Assembly: GCA_002439585.1 (NCBI GenBank)
Contig: DJOF01000021.1
Location: 167,681 to 231,680 of the forward strand
DNA length: 64,000 nt
Source of the DNA: Bacteroidales bacterium UBA6445
GTDB taxonomy: Bacteria > Bacteroidota > Bacteroidia > Bacteroidales > UBA932
Reading direction: 5' to 3'
In this document: piece after piece, positions 8,704-16,929 of the stretch
How positions within the stretch are numbered: position 1 is the first letter of the stretch
Layout: each line of letters opens with the position of its first letter
Translations under genes and position numbers: made by a program
Notes under the pieces: generated by a model
What the model saw: only the letters and a program-made list of their open reading frames with translations
The model's database searches: none
Told to the model about the DNA's origin: nothing

Positions 8704-9362
8704 TGTCTATAGCAGAGGAAATCTCAAAGATCAAAAGTGAACTGCCACAAGGAATAAGCCTTGTGGCAGTTTCAAAATTCCATCCTGCAGAAGAGATAAT
8801 GCAGGCATACGATGCAGGGCAGCGTCTTTTTGGCGAAAGCCGGCCGCAGGAGTTTGAGGCAAAGTGCAAGTCTCTGCCTTCTGACATAAAATGGCATTTC
8901 ATAGGTCACCTTCAGACCAACAAACTTAAAATGGTGCTTCCCTATGCCTGGATGATAGAGTCAGTAGACTCTGTCCATCTCCTCGAAGAAATATGCACGT
9001 GGAGTAGGGCTAATGCATTAAGGCCTAAGATCCTGCTTGAGATGCATCTTGGTGCCGAAGAGACAAAGCACGGCATGACGGAAGATGAGATCCGCTTAGT
9101 ATGCGCTGACAGGTCTTGGAGCGAGTGGGTCGAGATATGCGGTCTTATGGGCATGGCAACCAATACTGATGATGAGAGCATTATCCGTTCGGATTTTTCA
9201 AGAATTGCAGCATTGAAAGATGATATAGCAGCCTCTCTATCAAGCGATAGTTCGTTCAAGGAGCTGTCCATCGGTATGTCCGGAGACTACAAGATTGCTA
9301 TAGAATACGGGGCGACAATCGTCCGCATCGGTACTCTTATCTTCGGACCGAGGGAATATTGA
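8703..9362 (+). CDS. yggS: YggS/PLPBP family pyridoxal phosphate homeostasis protein
   Basis: The 219-residue alanine-racemase-fold protein has the PLP lysine in LVAVSKFHP (near residue 23), the HFIGHLQTNK motif and the C-terminal SIGMSGDYKIAIEYGATIVR phosphate-binding stretch. All are typical of YggS. It binds PLP and buffers the cofactor pool, without a known catalytic activity. The usual GENRVQE sequence reads GESRPQE here, a modest variation. Its ATG overlaps the yidC stop by one base, so translation is coupled. Confidence 0.93.
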   Translation: MSIAEEISKIKSELPQGISLVAVSKFHPAEEIMQAYDAGQRLFGESRPQEFEAKCKSLPSDIKWHFIGHLQTNKLKMVLPYAWMIESVDSVHLLEEICTWSRANALRPKILLEMHLGAEETKHGMTEDEIRLVCADRSWSEWVEICGLMGMATNTDDESIIRSDFSRIAALKDDIAASLSSDSSFKELSIGMSGDYKIAIEYGATIVRIGTLIFGPREY

Positions 9363-9392
9363 AGTATTTAGTGCTTGAACATCGAAGTAAGG

Positions 9393-10586
9393 CTATCCCT
9401 GATTCGGGGTAGCAGGGCATTGTCTCGTCACAAGGCATTCTGTCATAGCCTTTGCAACTGCTGCAGAAGCTCCTCTTCCTCCAAGGCTTTCCCTTATTTC
9501 CTTGTAACCCTCTTCCATAGTAGTGCGGTACTCCTTGTCTTCAAGTATCCGTATAACTTCATTGAGCACATTTTCAGGGGTGAAGTAATACTGCAGCAAC
9601 TCTCGAAAACACTGTCTTCCGAGTATAAGATTGCCGAGACTTATGAATTTCACTTTGATTATCTGCTTTGCTATTGCGAAATTAAGCATCATACCGCTAT
9701 ATGCCACAACCTGAGGAGTTCCGATGAGTGCAGTCTCCAATGAGGCAGTCCCTGAATTGACTACGGCTGCCCTTGCCTGTCTTATTGTACCGTAACTGTC
9801 TCCGAATATGAGGCTTACATATTCTTCGCGTCCACGCATCCAAGCAGAATAATCTTCCTCTGTTGCTGAAGGAGCTCCAGCCACAATGAAGCGGTAGTTG
9901 CTGTATGCTGGCATGGAATGCATTAGGTCGGCGAATTTCATGTATACGGGCATCATGGACGATATCTCGCCTTTGCGGGATCCGGCAAGCAGTGCGATCT
10001 TAGGGCAATCCGGCAGTCTATGAAGGGAATTGAAGCTTTCTGAGCTCTCATTCATCGCAGGGGAGTTGTCCACAGCATCTATAAGCGGATTACCTTTATA
10101 TATGAAGTCAATTCCTTTCTTTGTGAAATAAGGAATCTCGAAGGGAAAGACGATGAAAAGCCGGTCTACATACTTTTTTAACTTCCGGATACGTCCCTCA
10201 CGTGATGCCCATACCTTGGGTGCAATGTAGTAGAATACTTTAAAGCCCTCTTTATGCGCAAACTCGGCAACCCTGAAATTGAATCCCGGATAATCTATGA
10301 GAATCACGACGTCGGGCTTCCAGGTCATGATGTCGCGGCAGCAATCCCGGAATTTGCGCAAATAAGAAGACGCATTGGTCACAATCTGCACGAAGCCGAT
10401 GACAGCCCCGTCCTTATAGTCATGCACGAGTCCCTCACCGCTTTGGTTTGCTCTATATACAGCGTTCATCAGCCGGCCGCCCCAAAATCGTATGTCAGCC
10501 TTGGGATCTTCCTTGTAAAGTCCTTTCATTAAGTTGGAGCCGTGCAGATCTCCGGAGGCTTCGCCTGCAATGATATAATATTTCAT
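9393..10586 (-). CDS. lpxB: lipid-A-disaccharide synthase
   Basis: The 397-residue GT19 enzyme begins MKYYIIAGEASGDLHG, the conserved LpxB N-terminus, and contains the characteristic LLAGSRKGEI and VNSGTASLETAL motifs. It joins UDP-2,3-diacylglucosamine and lipid X to form lipid A disaccharide at the inner membrane. It follows surE with a 5-base gap, a common pairing in Bacteroidetes. It is convergent with yggS, 30 bases away. A GC hairpin (9392-9399 pairing with 9406-9413) overlaps its stop codon and could act as a weak shared terminator, but it lacks a U-run. Confidence 0.95.
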   Translation of the reverse strand: MKYYIIAGEASGDLHGSNLMKGLYKEDPKADIRFWGGRLMNAVYRANQSGEGLVHDYKDGAVIGFVQIVTNASSYLRKFRDCCRDIMTWKPDVVILIDYPGFNFRVAEFAHKEGFKVFYYIAPKVWASREGRIRKLKKYVDRLFIVFPFEIPYFTKKGIDFIYKGNPLIDAVDNSPAMNESSESFNSLHRLPDCPKIALLAGSRKGEISSMMPVYMKFADLMHSMPAYSNYRFIVAGAPSATEEDYSAWMRGREEYVSLIFGDSYGTIRQARAAVVNSGTASLETALIGTPQVVAYSGMMLNFAIAKQIIKVKFISLGNLILGRQCFRELLQYYFTPENVLNEVIRILEDKEYRTTMEEGYKEIRESLGGRGASAAVAKAMTECLVTRQCPATPNQG

Positions 10587-10591
10587 GTCTT

Positions 10592-11440
10592 TTAGTCTGC
10601 GAAATCAGTCTCAATCCCGTTCTCTTCGAGCCTGTGTAGTTCAGCATAGTCAGTCGTATCTATATTGCAGGGAGTCACGGATATATATCCGTTCTGGATT
10701 ATATGGTGGTCAGCCTTCTGCGAATCTCTGTCATCGTCTATGAAATCACCGACCATCATGTAGAGTTTCTCTCCGGCCTCGCATTTTGGCTCTGAACTTT
10801 GTCCGAGCATTTCCGGGGTGATTCCGTGCTTGCTGAATACCTTTGGATCCCACTCTCTAAATTCGCGTTCCCAATGCCCGAGTCCCTGATAGCCTGCCCT
10901 TATGCCACGTATGTCACAGGCTGGTATGTCTGGGAAATTGATATTGTAATAGATACCCTTTCTTGTTGGACGCGAATCCATGAGGCTGTGGAATATCTGT
11001 GGAAAAAACTGCTCTACTGCTGAGAAATCCGCATCAGGATCTATAGTTGAGAGGGATACCCCGAATGAAGGTATGCCGCAAAGAGCTCCCTCCTGAGCTG
11101 CACCCAATGTTCCAGAATAACAGGCTCCGCTGGATACGTTGGAGCCATGATTTATCCCACTTACAATGACGTCCGGCTTCTTGTGAAGGAACTGCATGTT
11201 AAGACCGAATTTGATACAGCTTGTTGGAGTGGCGTCAAGATATGACCAGTGTCCAGGCTTCTCATCTGGAAGGGACTTGTATGCTATCTGCTTGAGCCCC
11301 AACGATACGGCCATTCCCATTCCTGACTGGTGGTGCTTGGGGGCAATGACAGTGACATTGCCAAATTGGCACATTATGCCTGCCAGAATGTGGATTCCCT
11401 TGGCTTTGTAGCCGTCATCATTGGTTATTAAAATCTCCAT
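10592..11440 (-). CDS. surE: 5-prime/3-prime-nucleotidase SurE
   Basis: From the ATG at 11440 the protein is 283 residues and starts MEILITNDDGYKAKG, with the metal-binding Asp pair of SurE at residues 8-9. SGINHGSNVSSGACYSGT supplies the other metal ligands. SurE dephosphorylates nucleoside monophosphates, often as a survival protein. An in-frame ATG three codons upstream (11449) is possible but adds nothing conserved. The gene shares a 216-base divergent control region with gap and leads into lpxB. Confidence 0.93.
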   Translation of the reverse strand: MEILITNDDGYKAKGIHILAGIMCQFGNVTVIAPKHHQSGMGMAVSLGLKQIAYKSLPDEKPGHWSYLDATPTSCIKFGLNMQFLHKKPDVIVSGINHGSNVSSGACYSGTLGAAQEGALCGIPSFGVSLSTIDPDADFSAVEQFFPQIFHSLMDSRPTRKGIYYNINFPDIPACDIRGIRAGYQGLGHWEREFREWDPKVFSKHGITPEMLGQSSEPKCEAGEKLYMMVGDFIDDDRDSQKADHHIIQNGYISVTPCNIDTTDYAELHRLEENGIETDFAD

Positions 11441-11519
11441 ATGTCGCAATTTGTATAGCCGTCTAGAACCTTGAGGATTCTAAACGATATAGAAGTTTAT
11501 ATCTTATCAAATTTTCTAG

Positions 11520-11527
11520 CAAAGATA
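11520..11527 (-). promoter_or_regulatory. -7 promoter element for surE-lpxB
   Basis: The minus strand reads TATCTTTG, followed by C, a form repeated at several other promoters here. It lies 80 bases before the surE ATG and 22 bases from the divergent gap promoter element, so the two polymerases would overlap. Confidence 0.55.
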
Positions 11528-11549
11528 GGCAAATATTCATTTTTTTGCC

Positions 11550-11557
11550 TATTTTTG
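11550..11557 (+). promoter_or_regulatory. -7 promoter element for gap
   Basis: TATTTTTG matches TAnnTTTG and is followed by C. It gives a leader of about 95 bases before the gap ATG. No clear TTTG is present at the -33 spacing. Confidence 0.55.
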
Positions 11558-11656
11558 CACCGTTTTTGCAGGTATGGGCATGGCGTCTAGAAATACGGCA
11601 AGTTTCCGTACCTGGACACAGAGAAGAAAGTTAAACTTCATTAAATATTTGTAACA

Positions 11657-12655
11657 ATGGTAAAACTTGGTATTAACGGATTTGGCCGTATCGGCCGTAT
11701 GGTTTTCCGTGCTGCCGTTGAGAATTTCCCTCACGACATCGAAGTTGTAGGTATCAACGATCTTCTTGATCCTGATTATCTTGCCTACATGCTCAAGTTC
11801 GATTCTGTACATGGTGCATTCAAAGGCGAAGTAGCTGTTGAGAACGGTACGCTTATAGTAAACGGCAAGAAGATCCGCCTTACCGCTGAGATGGATCCGG
11901 CTAACCTCAAATGGAACGAAGTAGGTGCAGATGTAGTTGTTGAGTCAACCGGTCTTTTCCTTACTGACGAGAAAGCTCGCAAGCACATCCAGGCTGGTGC
12001 TAAGAAGGTCATCATGTCAGCTCCTTCAAAGGATGATACTCCTATGTTTGTCTTCGGTGTAAACGACAAGACATACGCTGGTCAGGATATCATCTCCAAC
12101 GCATCTTGTACAACCAACTGTCTTGCTCCTATTTCCAAGGTTCTTGACGAGAAGTTCGGTATCGTACGTGGTCTTATGACAACAGTACACGCTGCAACAG
12201 CAACTCAGAAGACTGTTGATGGCCCTTCAAAGAAAGACTGGAGAGGTGGCCGTGGTATACTTGAGAACATCATCCCTTCTACAACAGGTGCAGCAAAAGC
12301 TGTAGGCAAGGTTCTTCCTCAGCTCAACGGCAAGTTGACAGGTATGTCACTCCGTGTTCCTACATCTGATGTTTCTTTCGTAGACCTTACTGTAGAGCTT
12401 GCTAAGCCTACTACTTACGAGGAGATCTGCAAGGCAATGAAAGAGGCTTCTGAGGGCGAGCTTAAGGGTGTTCTCGGATACACCAACGAGGCTGTCGTTT
12501 CTACAGACTTCCGTGGCAACTCTCATACCTCTATCTTCGATGAGAAGGCTGGTATCCAGCTCGATCCTACATTCGTAAAGGTATGCTCTTGGTATGACAA
12601 CGAGTGGGGTTATTCTAACAAGGTTCTTGAGATGGCTCGCGTTATCTCCAAGTAA
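11657..12655 (+). CDS. gap: glyceraldehyde-3-phosphate dehydrogenase, type I
   Basis: The 332-residue protein has the N-terminal NAD-binding GINGFGRIGR motif (residues 5-14), the catalytic ASCTTNC sequence with Cys151, and the C-terminal WYDNEWGYS motif. It performs the glycolytic conversion of glyceraldehyde-3-phosphate to 1,3-bisphosphoglycerate in the cytosol. Codon use is visibly more biased than in neighbours, with many repeated favoured codons, as expected for a very highly expressed gene. It is monocistronic: its own promoter lies upstream and a strong hairpin terminator follows. Confidence 0.97.
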   Translation: MVKLGINGFGRIGRMVFRAAVENFPHDIEVVGINDLLDPDYLAYMLKFDSVHGAFKGEVAVENGTLIVNGKKIRLTAEMDPANLKWNEVGADVVVESTGLFLTDEKARKHIQAGAKKVIMSAPSKDDTPMFVFGVNDKTYAGQDIISNASCTTNCLAPISKVLDEKFGIVRGLMTTVHAATATQKTVDGPSKKDWRGGRGILENIIPSTTGAAKAVGKVLPQLNGKLTGMSLRVPTSDVSFVDLTVELAKPTTYEEICKAMKEASEGELKGVLGYTNEAVVSTDFRGNSHTSIFDEKAGIQLDPTFVKVCSWYDNEWGYSNKVLEMARVISK

Positions 12656-12674
12656 TCCAGCTATATAAAGCATT

Positions 12675-12706
12675 AAGCCGGTCCTATATTAGGATCGGCT
12701 TTTTTG
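12675..12706 (+). terminator. intrinsic terminator of gap
   Basis: The arms AAGCCGGTCCTA and TAGGATCGGCTT form a stem with one mismatch around a short loop and are followed directly by a run of Ts. Confidence 0.9.
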
Positions 12707-12741
12707 TATAGTAGTATTTGGGCTATCTGTTTATTGTCATA

Positions 12742-12846
12742 GATGTCTTTTCTGTCCGATAGTGATGTCTTTTCTGTCCGATAATCGACATATACACATT
12801 ACTATATCATGAAGGATACGGCTTACTGTATCATGAAGGATATGGC
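12742..12846. repeat. two adjacent pairs of short tandem repeats
   Basis: GATGTCTTTTCTGTCCGATA occurs twice exactly at 12742-12761 and 12764-12783 (period 22). TATCATGAAGGATA followed by C/T and GGC occurs at 12805-12822 and 12829-12846 (period 24). The pairs sit between the gap terminator and the 3-prime end of pssA, with no gene across them. Their role is unknown: tandem regulator sites or slippage products are both possible. Confidence 0.7.
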
Positions 12847-12858
12847 AATAATGACAGT

Positions 12859-13572
12859 CTATCTGCGTATAAAACAGGAAACTACGTTCATAAGTATATA
12901 TATGCAGAAAAGAGAGAATATGGCGAGAGACCAATTCTCACCCAACAACAGAACCCCTATAAATACAGGAACAATGATGCTGACAAAGCCTATTCTCATT
13001 ATTTTCGTATGAGCATCAGTCTTGATGTTCTTTCCGAATTTCATCCCGAACATCGGAATCTCGCTGACTAAGAGGGCAGAGAGAATGACAGACATAATGG
13101 CTATCAGCCATACATCTATTGTTGCCATCTCAACACCGGCTTCTGATATGAATATATAATATGACAGAGAGCCACATATCATTGCGCAGGCCGGAGTAGG
13201 AAGGCCAATGAAGTTCTCATGCTGCCTTTCGTCTATATTGAACTTGGCAAGACGAAGAGCCGAGAATACAACTATCGCAAGAGGAATGTATTGCAGGTAT
13301 ACCGGCTGTCCTTCCAGACTCTTGAATAGCATCAGGGACGGTAGAAGTCCGAAACTGACAAGATCTGATAGAGAGTCGAGTTCCTTGCCGATGTCTGAAT
13401 ATTTGCCGAGAAGTCGTGCTGACATGCCGTCCAGAAAATCGAATGCTGCGGCTGCAAGCATGAGTAGGAAAGCTATGTCCGGCCGCCCTTGCATTGTGAA
13501 AATCACTCCAATGCTGCCAGATAGCAGATTCATGGATGTGATTGCGTTGGGAATGTGCTTTGTTATCTGCAT
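12859..13572 (-). CDS. pssA: CDP-diacylglycerol-serine O-phosphatidyltransferase
   Basis: The 237-residue multi-pass membrane protein carries the CDP-alcohol phosphotransferase signature DG-x2-AR-x8-G-x3-D-x3-D at DGMSARLLGKYSDIGKELD (near residue 48) and about seven hydrophobic segments. It makes phosphatidylserine, the precursor of phosphatidylethanolamine. It starts 3 bases after the C1 peptidase stop, so the two are probably cotranscribed. The phosphatidylserine decarboxylase that often accompanies it is not in the window. Confidence 0.9.
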   Translation of the reverse strand: MQITKHIPNAITSMNLLSGSIGVIFTMQGRPDIAFLLMLAAAAFDFLDGMSARLLGKYSDIGKELDSLSDLVSFGLLPSLMLFKSLEGQPVYLQYIPLAIVVFSALRLAKFNIDERQHENFIGLPTPACAMICGSLSYYIFISEAGVEMATIDVWLIAIMSVILSALLVSEIPMFGMKFGKNIKTDAHTKIMRIGFVSIIVPVFIGVLLLGENWSLAIFSLFCIYILMNVVSCFIRR

Positions 13573-13575
13573 CGC

Positions 13576-14772
13576 TTATCTGCCAAGCTTCCTCATAATT
13601 GACGAAGGTACTGCGTCCTTGTGCATAATTATCGACATGGATTTACCCTTGACGAATGCCTCGGATACATACCATATGCCATCGTATGCGCCAGTTTTGC
13701 CCCAGGAATTCTTAACCATATAGAACTTGTTACCGTTCTGGTCTTTTGCTATGCCGAAAATCTGCATTCCATGATCGTCTGTAGTGGTCTTCTCATCATA
13801 ACCTTTCTGCCTGAACTCCTGCGTGGGGACAATCTCCTCGATTGCAGTAGCGCTCTTCTCAGGTTGCTCGCCTTCTTTGCCTACCCATTTCTCCTGATCC
13901 GATCCGGAGGTCTTATCCACCTCTTTTACAAGGATTCCGAGACCGTCTCTCGTGAAGCCCTTCTCACTTACATCAGTACCCCATGAGACTGTATATCCTT
14001 TCTCTATCGCATTGTCGATAGCCTCCATAAACTCATCTATAGGGATGTTCCAGTCTGAGTCATATCTCCAGTTGTCGCATACCTCAAGAACAACTTTGTG
14101 ATAGAAAGGATGGTGAGTGAATGAAGTAAAGGATACATAGTTGTCAGGGTTTATCTTGTAGTGATCTCTATACTCCTCCGGAGTCCAGGTCTGTCCGTTC
14201 CATTCGAAACTCTCTGGACATTCTCCGAGATAAGCGTCCATTATGCCCTTGAAACCCTTCTTCCAAGCAGTGGAAAGTTTCTTGTTGGGGTTGGATGCGA
14301 TAGCCTCTACATATGCTTTGGCTACAGCATCAAGCTCATTGTGAACAGGTAGCTTCGTGCCATAGTTGAGACCTTGCTGCACCTGCTGGGGTACAAGCCC
14401 GTAGTCGGTGACAACGTGCATGACGTCAGCGGATTCGCTTCCGGCTGAGAATGTAAGATTGCCATCAAGCCTGACATATTTCTCAGCCCTATCTTGATAA
14501 GAGTGGCTTACAACGAACATCTCGGCAAAATCCGGATATTGAGTCGTGTCAGTGATATTGCAGAGACGGATAGCCTCAGACTCGAGGAAACCCAATGTGG
14601 AGAAACACCAGCATGTGCCTGATCTATATTGGTTCTTGACTGGAGTTATGGGATTGGCCTTGACTGTCGTGAACTTGTAGTCTTCTGTTTTGGGTACCGG
14701 CACAGCGGCAAATGCAGCCGATGGCACGATGCAGCAAAGTGCGCAGAGCACGGGAATGAGTCTGTTCTTCAT
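13576..14772 (-). CDS. secreted C1 family (bleomycin hydrolase/PepC-like) cysteine peptidase
   Basis: From the ATG at 14772 the protein is 398 residues with a signal peptide (MKNRLIPVLCALCC..SAAFA, residues 1-22). The papain-type active site is complete: NQYRSGTCWCFST holds the oxyanion Gln and the nucleophile Cys (near 49), DDHGMQIFG the His, and KNSWG the Asn. The fold and spacing resemble the C1B bleomycin hydrolase/aminopeptidase C group, but those are usually cytosolic, so this exported version probably acts in the periplasm or outside. An upstream ATG (14796) would spoil the signal peptide start. Substrate is unknown. It precedes pssA by 3 bases. Confidence 0.88.
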   Translation of the reverse strand: MKNRLIPVLCALCCIVPSAAFAAVPVPKTEDYKFTTVKANPITPVKNQYRSGTCWCFSTLGFLESEAIRLCNITDTTQYPDFAEMFVVSHSYQDRAEKYVRLDGNLTFSAGSESADVMHVVTDYGLVPQQVQQGLNYGTKLPVHNELDAVAKAYVEAIASNPNKKLSTAWKKGFKGIMDAYLGECPESFEWNGQTWTPEEYRDHYKINPDNYVSFTSFTHHPFYHKVVLEVCDNWRYDSDWNIPIDEFMEAIDNAIEKGYTVSWGTDVSEKGFTRDGLGILVKEVDKTSGSDQEKWVGKEGEQPEKSATAIEEIVPTQEFRQKGYDEKTTTDDHGMQIFGIAKDQNGNKFYMVKNSWGKTGAYDGIWYVSEAFVKGKSMSIIMHKDAVPSSIMRKLGR

Positions 14773-14793
14773 TGATCGAATTAATTGTTTATA

Positions 14794-14801
14794 CAAATTT
14801 A
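14794..14801 (-). promoter_or_regulatory. -7 promoter element for the C1 peptidase-pssA operon
   Basis: The minus strand reads TAAATTTG 22 bases from the peptidase ATG. Element copy B begins 7 bases further upstream, so the -33 region lies inside the repeat element. Confidence 0.55.
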
Positions 14802-14807
14802 GCTAAA

Positions 14808-14969
14808 TTAGAGGCTGTTTTGAAATGATTCCCGAATTTTATTATGAGGATTTTTAGAAGCAGTTTCGACTTTGGAAGAAGGAGCGTACTGGAGGTACCG
14901 GGCTGATGACAAAGATGAAAATGGACGGAAAGGATTATAAGAGACGAATCATTTCGAAACAGCTTCTTA
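14808..14969. mobile_element. MITE-like inverted-repeat element, copy B (best preserved)
   Basis: This 162-base element has 24-base terminal inverted repeats (14808-14831 and 14946-14969) that match at 21 of 24 positions; the inner part of both reads GAAATGATTC. It contains the internal 13-base hairpin GTACT GGA GGTAC at 14886-14898. It carries no transposase. It sits between the divergent C1 peptidase and hydrolase genes, ending 20 bases before the hydrolase ATG. Copies A (4855) and C (47344) share the interior. The size and structure fit a non-autonomous element. Confidence 0.75.
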
Positions 14970-14988
14970 GTAAAACTAAAGAAACATT

Positions 14989-15663
14989 ATGAAGACTTAC
15001 AGGATATTGTACATACACGGAATGGGCGGAGGCAAAGACAGCCGTATACCGGCCTTTCTCTCAGAACATCTTGACAATTGCCTTCCACAGGGCTCAGACT
15101 GCCATATTGAAACCATCGTAAGGACCTATGACATAGATCCGGATATTGCCTGGGAGCAGATATCATCTTGGTTCAAAGAGATTGCCCCTGATCTTGTCAT
15201 AGGGGAGTCTCTCGGATCACTGCATGCTGCAAGACTCACAGGGGTTCCACATCTTTTCGTATCTCCGGCATTTGGAGCGGCTACATGGATGTCAATTGCA
15301 AGTTATATTCCGGGGGCAGCCAAGTTGATGCGCCATATTTTCAAGCCTAAGACAGGGGAGAGACAGGTCTTGGAATTTACAAGTAGAATATTGTCTCATT
15401 ACAGGGGCTTGAGGAAGATTGTCATAGATTGCAGCCCGTCGCATGGGGGTAAAGACCTGTTTTATGCATTCTTCGGCACGGATGATAGCTACCGCCGAAG
15501 TGGGGTTGTAAGCATTCGGTCGTGGAGAAAGTATTTCGGCAGTGACACCTATAATATATATAGAGGCACTCATTTCATGGAAGAAGAGTACCTCTATACT
15601 ATGCTTATGCCGAAAATAATCGCTGTGCTCGGTCTGTCAGTGAAAGCTTCTGTATTGTCTTAG
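14989..15663 (+). CDS. alpha/beta hydrolase fold protein (YqiA-like esterase)
   Basis: The 224-residue protein starts MKTYRILYIHGMGGGKDSR, an oxyanion HGMG motif at residues 10-13, and has the nucleophile elbow GESLG near residue 73. GTHFMEEEY near the C-terminus probably gives the catalytic His. The short single-domain layout resembles the UPF0227/YqiA esterases. There is no signal peptide. Its promoter is not obvious and may lie in element copy B, whose end is 20 bases upstream. Its last 27 bases overlap the convergent aminotransferase gene. Confidence 0.75.
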   Translation: MKTYRILYIHGMGGGKDSRIPAFLSEHLDNCLPQGSDCHIETIVRTYDIDPDIAWEQISSWFKEIAPDLVIGESLGSLHAARLTGVPHLFVSPAFGAATWMSIASYIPGAAKLMRHIFKPKTGERQVLEFTSRILSHYRGLRKIVIDCSPSHGGKDLFYAFFGTDDSYRRSGVVSIRSWRKYFGSDTYNIYRGTHFMEEEYLYTMLMPKIIAVLGLSVKASVLS

Positions 15664-16836
15664 GCCTTCTTCAAGATTGTCGAGAGCCTTCTCTAGTTCG
15701 GAAACTTCCAATACATAGGCTATCCTAATATGATTCTTGCCAAAGCCGGGGCTCTTGTAGAACGAAGCTGCCGGGGTAACCATCGTAGTACTTCCTTCTC
15801 TGCGGAAATCTGTGAGCATCCATCTTGCGAAGTCCTCGGCATTATCCACTGGGATACTTGCAATTGTGTAGAATGCCCCCATTGGAAGAGGAGAAAATAC
15901 ATCCTCCATCTTGTTGAGCCTTTCGACCATATAATCCCTGCGTCGTATATATTCTTTCTTGACAGATTCAAAATAGCTGTCCGGCGTGTCGAGGGCACCG
16001 ATAGCGGCAATCTGGCCGAATACAGGTGGACAAAGCCTTGCCTGGGCATATTTCATAGCAGCTGTCATCACGTCTTTGTTGTGCGAGACTATGCAGCCAA
16101 CACGGCAGCCACACAGGTTATATCTCTTTGATACTGAATCAACAAGAATCACATTCTGGTCAAGATTAGGTATATTCATTGCCGAGAAATGAGGCTCGTC
16201 CGTGTAGCAGAATTCTCTGTATACCTCGTCGGATATAAGGAAAAGGTCGTGCTTTCTTGCCAAGTCACCGAGGGCAAGCATGTTCTCTTTCGTATAAAGA
16301 GTCCCAGTAGGATTGCCTGGATTGCTTATAAGGATGGCCTTGGTCCTGTCAGTGATGAGTTTCTCGAATTCGGACATGTCCGGAACTTTGAATCCTTGCC
16401 TTATATCTGTAGGAACTGCTTTGAGGACAATTCCATTCATATAAGCAAAAGTGTTGTAGTTGGTATAGAACGGTTCCATGACGATCACCTCGTCGCCCTC
16501 ATTGCAGGTAATCTGAAGTGCAAGGTTCACGCTCTCGCTTCCAGCTACAGTTACAATCAGCTCGCTCATGTCTATGCTGATGCCGATCTTGCTGTAATAT
16601 TTCTCCACAAGTCCCGTGCGAAGCTCTGCAAATCCGGCAGAATTGGTGTATGACACGTGGTCGAGAGTGTTGTTCCTAACGGCTGACAGTGCGCACTCCG
16701 GAGACTTTATATCCGGTTGTCCTACATTGAGATGATATACTTTGACCCCCGCTGCTTTGGCTGCGTCTGAGAGTGGGACAAGCTTCCTAATAGCAGAAGC
16801 CGGCATTAGTCGTGACTTGTTGGAAATAACCGCCAT
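15637..16836 (-). CDS. pyridoxal phosphate-dependent aminotransferase (class I/II)
   Basis: The 399-residue fold-type I aminotransferase has the SNPGNPTG motif (near residue 170), a tyrosine/aspartate PLP-ring pocket at ISDEVYREF, and the Schiff-base lysine in DSVSKRYNLCGCRVG (near residue 235). This is the AspC/AspB-like subgroup found widely in Bacteroidetes. The exact amino-acid pair cannot be read from sequence; aspartate or an aromatic/branched donor with 2-oxoglutarate is plausible. It is monocistronic, divergent from glnN across a 93-base spacer, and overlaps the hydrolase tail by 27 bases. Confidence 0.88.
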   Translation of the reverse strand: MAVISNKSRLMPASAIRKLVPLSDAAKAAGVKVYHLNVGQPDIKSPECALSAVRNNTLDHVSYTNSAGFAELRTGLVEKYYSKIGISIDMSELIVTVAGSESVNLALQITCNEGDEVIVMEPFYTNYNTFAYMNGIVLKAVPTDIRQGFKVPDMSEFEKLITDRTKAILISNPGNPTGTLYTKENMLALGDLARKHDLFLISDEVYREFCYTDEPHFSAMNIPNLDQNVILVDSVSKRYNLCGCRVGCIVSHNKDVMTAAMKYAQARLCPPVFGQIAAIGALDTPDSYFESVKKEYIRRRDYMVERLNKMEDVFSPLPMGAFYTIASIPVDNAEDFARWMLTDFRREGSTTMVTPAASFYKSPGFGKNHIRIAYVLEVSELEKALDNLEEGLRQYRSFH

Positions 16837-16876
16837 TACGTTTCGTTTTAATTAAAAAACAGATAAAATTTATTAG

Positions 16877-16884
16877 CAAAGATA
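16877..16884 (-). promoter_or_regulatory. -7 promoter element for the aminotransferase
   Basis: The minus strand reads TATCTTTG followed by C and TA, the same extended form seen upstream of surE and manC. It is 41 bases from the ATG and 11 bases from the divergent glnN element. Confidence 0.55.
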
Positions 16885-16895
16885 GTGTTTTTTTT

Positions 16896-16903
16896 TACCT
16901 TTG
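16896..16903 (+). promoter_or_regulatory. -7 promoter element for glnN
   Basis: TACCTTTG, followed by C, lies 26 bases before the glnN ATG at 16930. A poly-T tract covers the spacer. The position excludes the upstream in-frame ATG at 16885 as a start, because that ATG lies before the promoter. Confidence 0.55.
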
Positions 16904-16929
16904 CGGACGTGCTTAACAAAATCAATTCT

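Noticed and set aside
9392..9413. GC hairpin as a terminator between yggS and lpxB
   Set aside because: The stem is good, but it overlaps the lpxB stop codon and has no T-run on either strand.
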